Part shown: piece after piece, positions 6,518-7,648 of the stretch
Layout: every line of letters starts with the position of its first letter
How positions within the stretch are numbered: position 1 is the stretch's first letter
NCBI GenBank assembly: GCA_905234205.1
Contig: CAJOGG010000167.1
Location: 1 to 7,648, forward strand
DNA: 7,648 nucleotides
Reading direction: 5' to 3'
Origin: an uncultured Synergistales bacterium
GTDB taxonomy: Bacteria > Synergistota > Synergistia > Synergistales > Aminobacteriaceae
The notes under the pieces: model-generated
Seen by the model: the letters and a program-made list of their open reading frames with translations, nothing else
Databases searched by the model: none
Told to the model about the DNA's origin: nothing
Position numbers and translations under genes: made by a program

Positions 6518-6928
6518 ATGAGCCTTCAAGAAATTATCAAGGTTGGAAATTTAGCAGGGGGAACGATTATGCTTATTCTGCTGATGTCGCTAATACAGAT
6601 TAGTCCGTTGAGGTTGAATCCATGGGATAGGATATTCAGGTGGCTTGGGAGAAAGCTGAACTGTGAAACAGATGCTGAGCTTATAGGACTTCGCGAGCAG
6701 CTTCAAGACCTGTGGATAGATTCACACAGACAAGGCATACTTAGATTTGCCCGTGAATGCCGAGCAGAAATTATTCACAGTTCAGACGAATGGGGAAATA
6801 TCTTAACTATGGCCGCGAACTACGAAGCATACTGTCATAAGAATGGAATTGTGAATGGTGTAATTAGAGCGGACATTGAGTTCATCAGAAATCTTTATCA
6901 AGAATTAAGCCGTGAACATAGATTATGA
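6518..6928 (+). CDS. Phage lysis-module membrane protein, single N-terminal TM, 136 aa
   Basis: Residues about 9-27 (VGNLAGGTIMLILLMSLIQ) form one hydrophobic segment. The motif ISPLRLNPWDRIFRWLGRKLN follows, then a mostly charged, probably helical cytoplasmic part containing LREQLQDLWIDSHRQ, RILRF-like RECRAEI, and NYEAYCHKNG. This layout (short TM, ISP-x-R-x-NPW, a helical tail with a YEAYC-type motif) recurs just before holin and endolysin genes in Firmicutes gut phages, where it is usually called hypothetical or holin-like. With only one TM it could assist the holin or act in membrane anchoring, but the sequence does not settle this. The gene begins 42 nt after the long Ig gene and ends one base into the ribosome site of the next gene, so the lysis genes are probably co-translated. 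Confidence 0.85.
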   Translation: MSLQEIIKVGNLAGGTIMLILLMSLIQISPLRLNPWDRIFRWLGRKLNCETDAELIGLREQLQDLWIDSHRQGILRFARECRAEIIHSSDEWGNILTMAANYEAYCHKNGIVNGVIRADIEFIRNLYQELSREHRL

Positions 6929-6942
6929 AGGAGTGAAATTTT

Positions 6943-7155
6943 ATGAAAATCGATTGGGGTAAGAAGCTCACAAGCAGAAAATTTTGGATGTCCTTGGCTA
7001 CGTTTGTCTCGATGATGTTCGTAGCTTTGGGTGGAACTCAGGATAGAGCGACACAAATAACGTCTTTAATCATGGCTGGCGGAGCAGCGATTGCTTATAC
7101 GCTTGGGGAAGGATTTATCGATGCTGTGAAATCGGAGGAGGAAGACGATGGGTAG
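6943..7155 (+). CDS. Putative phage holin, 70 aa, two TM segments
   Basis: The small protein has a basic N-terminus (MKIDWGKKLTSRKFW), a first hydrophobic segment at about residues 15-31, a short turn with GGTQDRATQ, a second at about 39-55 (ITSLIMAGGAAIAYTLGEG), and an acidic C-terminus (KSEEEDDG). Size, two TM segments, a charged tail and a place directly before lysin genes are typical of holins, which open the cytoplasmic membrane at the end of infection so that the endolysin reaches the wall. The opening K-I-x-W-x-x-K-L-x-S-R-K-F-W pattern is one I associate with Clostridia phage holins. AAGGAG at 6928-6933 lies 9 nt before the ATG. The gene overlaps the next by 8 nt. The call rests on context and topology. 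Confidence 0.8.
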   Translation: MKIDWGKKLTSRKFWMSLATFVSMMFVALGGTQDRATQITSLIMAGGAAIAYTLGEGFIDAVKSEEEDDG

Positions 7156-7480
7156 TTACAAGACCTATTATGTCATGAAAAACGGCGAAAATCTCAAAAC
7201 AGTAAGGAGTTTACAAACGGCAAAAGAGCTGGCTGAACAAGCAGGGGCGGAAATAGTTTGTGATGGAGAATGCATTTATAAAGCGAATGTGGGAGAACGT
7301 TACATCCTGACCAGTCTTATGAATGTCCGAAGCTCTCCAGGCGGTGAGATACTCGGAACTGCATCTGCTGGTACGGTTGTAGAAGTTTATGAAATCAAAG
7401 ATGACTGGCTACGTGTGAAATGGAAAGATGGCTTTGCATATATTCAATACGGAAATGGTCAATTCGCAGGCAGGGTTTAG
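7148..7480 (+). CDS. Small SH3-domain (SH3_3-type) lysis-associated protein, 110 aa
   Basis: Residues about 52-102 form a bacterial SH3-type domain: LTSLMNVRSSPGGEILGTAS, AGTVVEVYEIKDDWLRVKW and GFAYIQY. It has the N-V-R-S-S-P motif, a G-T turn, and the late D-W-L-R-V and A-Y-I strands. Residues 1-45 (YYVMKNGENLKTVRSLQTAK, AEQAGAEIVCDGECIY) are a separate small module often found near phage lysins. Such domains usually bind peptidoglycan and are often fused to the enzymatic part of an endolysin; here the domain has its own gene, just upstream of the peptidase. There is no signal peptide or TM segment, so export would rely on the holin. The ribosome site GGAGG at 7134-7138 lies within the codons for the acidic tail of the holin, 9 nt before the ATG. 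A hairpin overlaps its stop codon. Confidence 0.82.
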   Translation: MGSYKTYYVMKNGENLKTVRSLQTAKELAEQAGAEIVCDGECIYKANVGERYILTSLMNVRSSPGGEILGTASAGTVVEVYEIKDDWLRVKWKDGFAYIQYGNGQFAGRV

Positions 7481-7495
7481 GCCCTGTCTTTATTT
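7469..7495 (+). terminator. Hairpin with a short T-rich tail at the end of the SH3 gene
   Basis: GGCAGGG (7469-7475) pairs with CCCTGTC (7482-7488) in a 7-bp stem containing one G-T pair, with a 6-base loop that includes the TAG stop. It is followed by TTTATTT. The tail is interrupted and the endolysin gene follows at once, so it may be a weak terminator or attenuator rather than a full stop. Confidence 0.45.
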
Positions 7496-7507
7496 ATGGA
7501 GGAGAAA

Positions 7508-7648
7508 ATGGTAAAGGCTACGAATAATTTTAAGGTTAATGAATTTGCTTGTAAGTGCTGTGGGGCTAATAAGATTGAGCAAAAGCTAATCAATATGTGC
7601 CAGGTTATTCGCAATAAGATGAGCATTCCACTTCATGTAAATTCAGGG
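7508..7648 (+). CDS. Endolysin, M15-type peptidase (D-Ala-D-Ala/L-Ala-D-Glu family), 3' partial
   Basis: Only the first 47 residues are in the window: NNFKVNEFACKCCGANKI, then the helix KLINMCQVIRNKM and IPLHVNSG. The opening F-K-V-N-E-F-x-C-K-C-C-G, the L-I-x-x-x-Q-x-I-R helix and the strand ending in V-N-S-G are characteristic of peptidase M15 (M15_3-like) phage lysins, in which the last motif continues as SGYR. The zinc ligands and catalytic acid lie beyond the window, so activity cannot be judged. This family cleaves peptide bonds in peptidoglycan cross-bridges or stems. The start ATG has GGAGGAG at 7498-7504. It comes 27 nt after the SH3 gene and follows a hairpin. Confidence 0.82.
   Translation, partial: MVKATNNFKVNEFACKCCGANKIEQKLINMCQVIRNKMSIPLHVNSG

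Overview
The window looks like part of the late structural and lysis region of a tailed phage or prophage with a long non-contractile tail, probably of a low-GC Gram-positive host (Bacillota, most likely a gut clostridium). The reasons are the AT-rich DNA, strong AGGAGG-type ribosome binding sites, every gene on the + strand in tight order, and protein families I recognise from Clostridia gut phages. The host assignment is inference. No integrase, tRNA, CRISPR array or promoter is visible.

Layout. (1) 1-1737: the 3' part of a tail-tip/baseplate hub protein (Tal-like). Its C-terminus carries one complete Ig-like repeat and the first half of a second. (2) 1724-2544: two small tail-appendage genes with paralogous N-terminal modules. 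The second carries a C-terminal domain of about 115 residues. (3) 2534-6475: a very long open frame made of Ig-like (Big_3-type) repeats, containing a second copy of that 115-residue domain and an unrecognised region of about 310 residues. (4) 6518-7648: a lysis module, with a single-pass membrane protein, a two-TM holin candidate, a small SH3-domain protein and the start of an M15-type peptidase endolysin that runs off the window.

The main observation is that the long Ig-repeat gene appears to be split. The hub gene stops halfway through an Ig-like repeat, just after the residues PAEGEIFNG. The missing second half (YRRYPVKVVY and onward) reappears about 0.8 kb downstream, in another frame, directly after the stop of the second small gene. 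Removing 811 bp between two TGG trinucleotides (1725-1727 and 2536-2538) restores an in-frame Ig repeat with normal spacing. I infer that one gene of at least about 1,880 codons was interrupted by an 811-bp cassette carrying two tail-appendage genes. The second half now has no good start codon in its own frame.

A copy of the cassette's C-terminal domain also sits, in frame, inside a different Ig repeat of the downstream protein. The window may therefore show the same guest domain moved into Ig repeats twice, once fused and once as a separate translated unit. Functionally, the tail genes would form the hub and a variable Ig-decorated appendage for surface binding. The lysis genes would release progeny.
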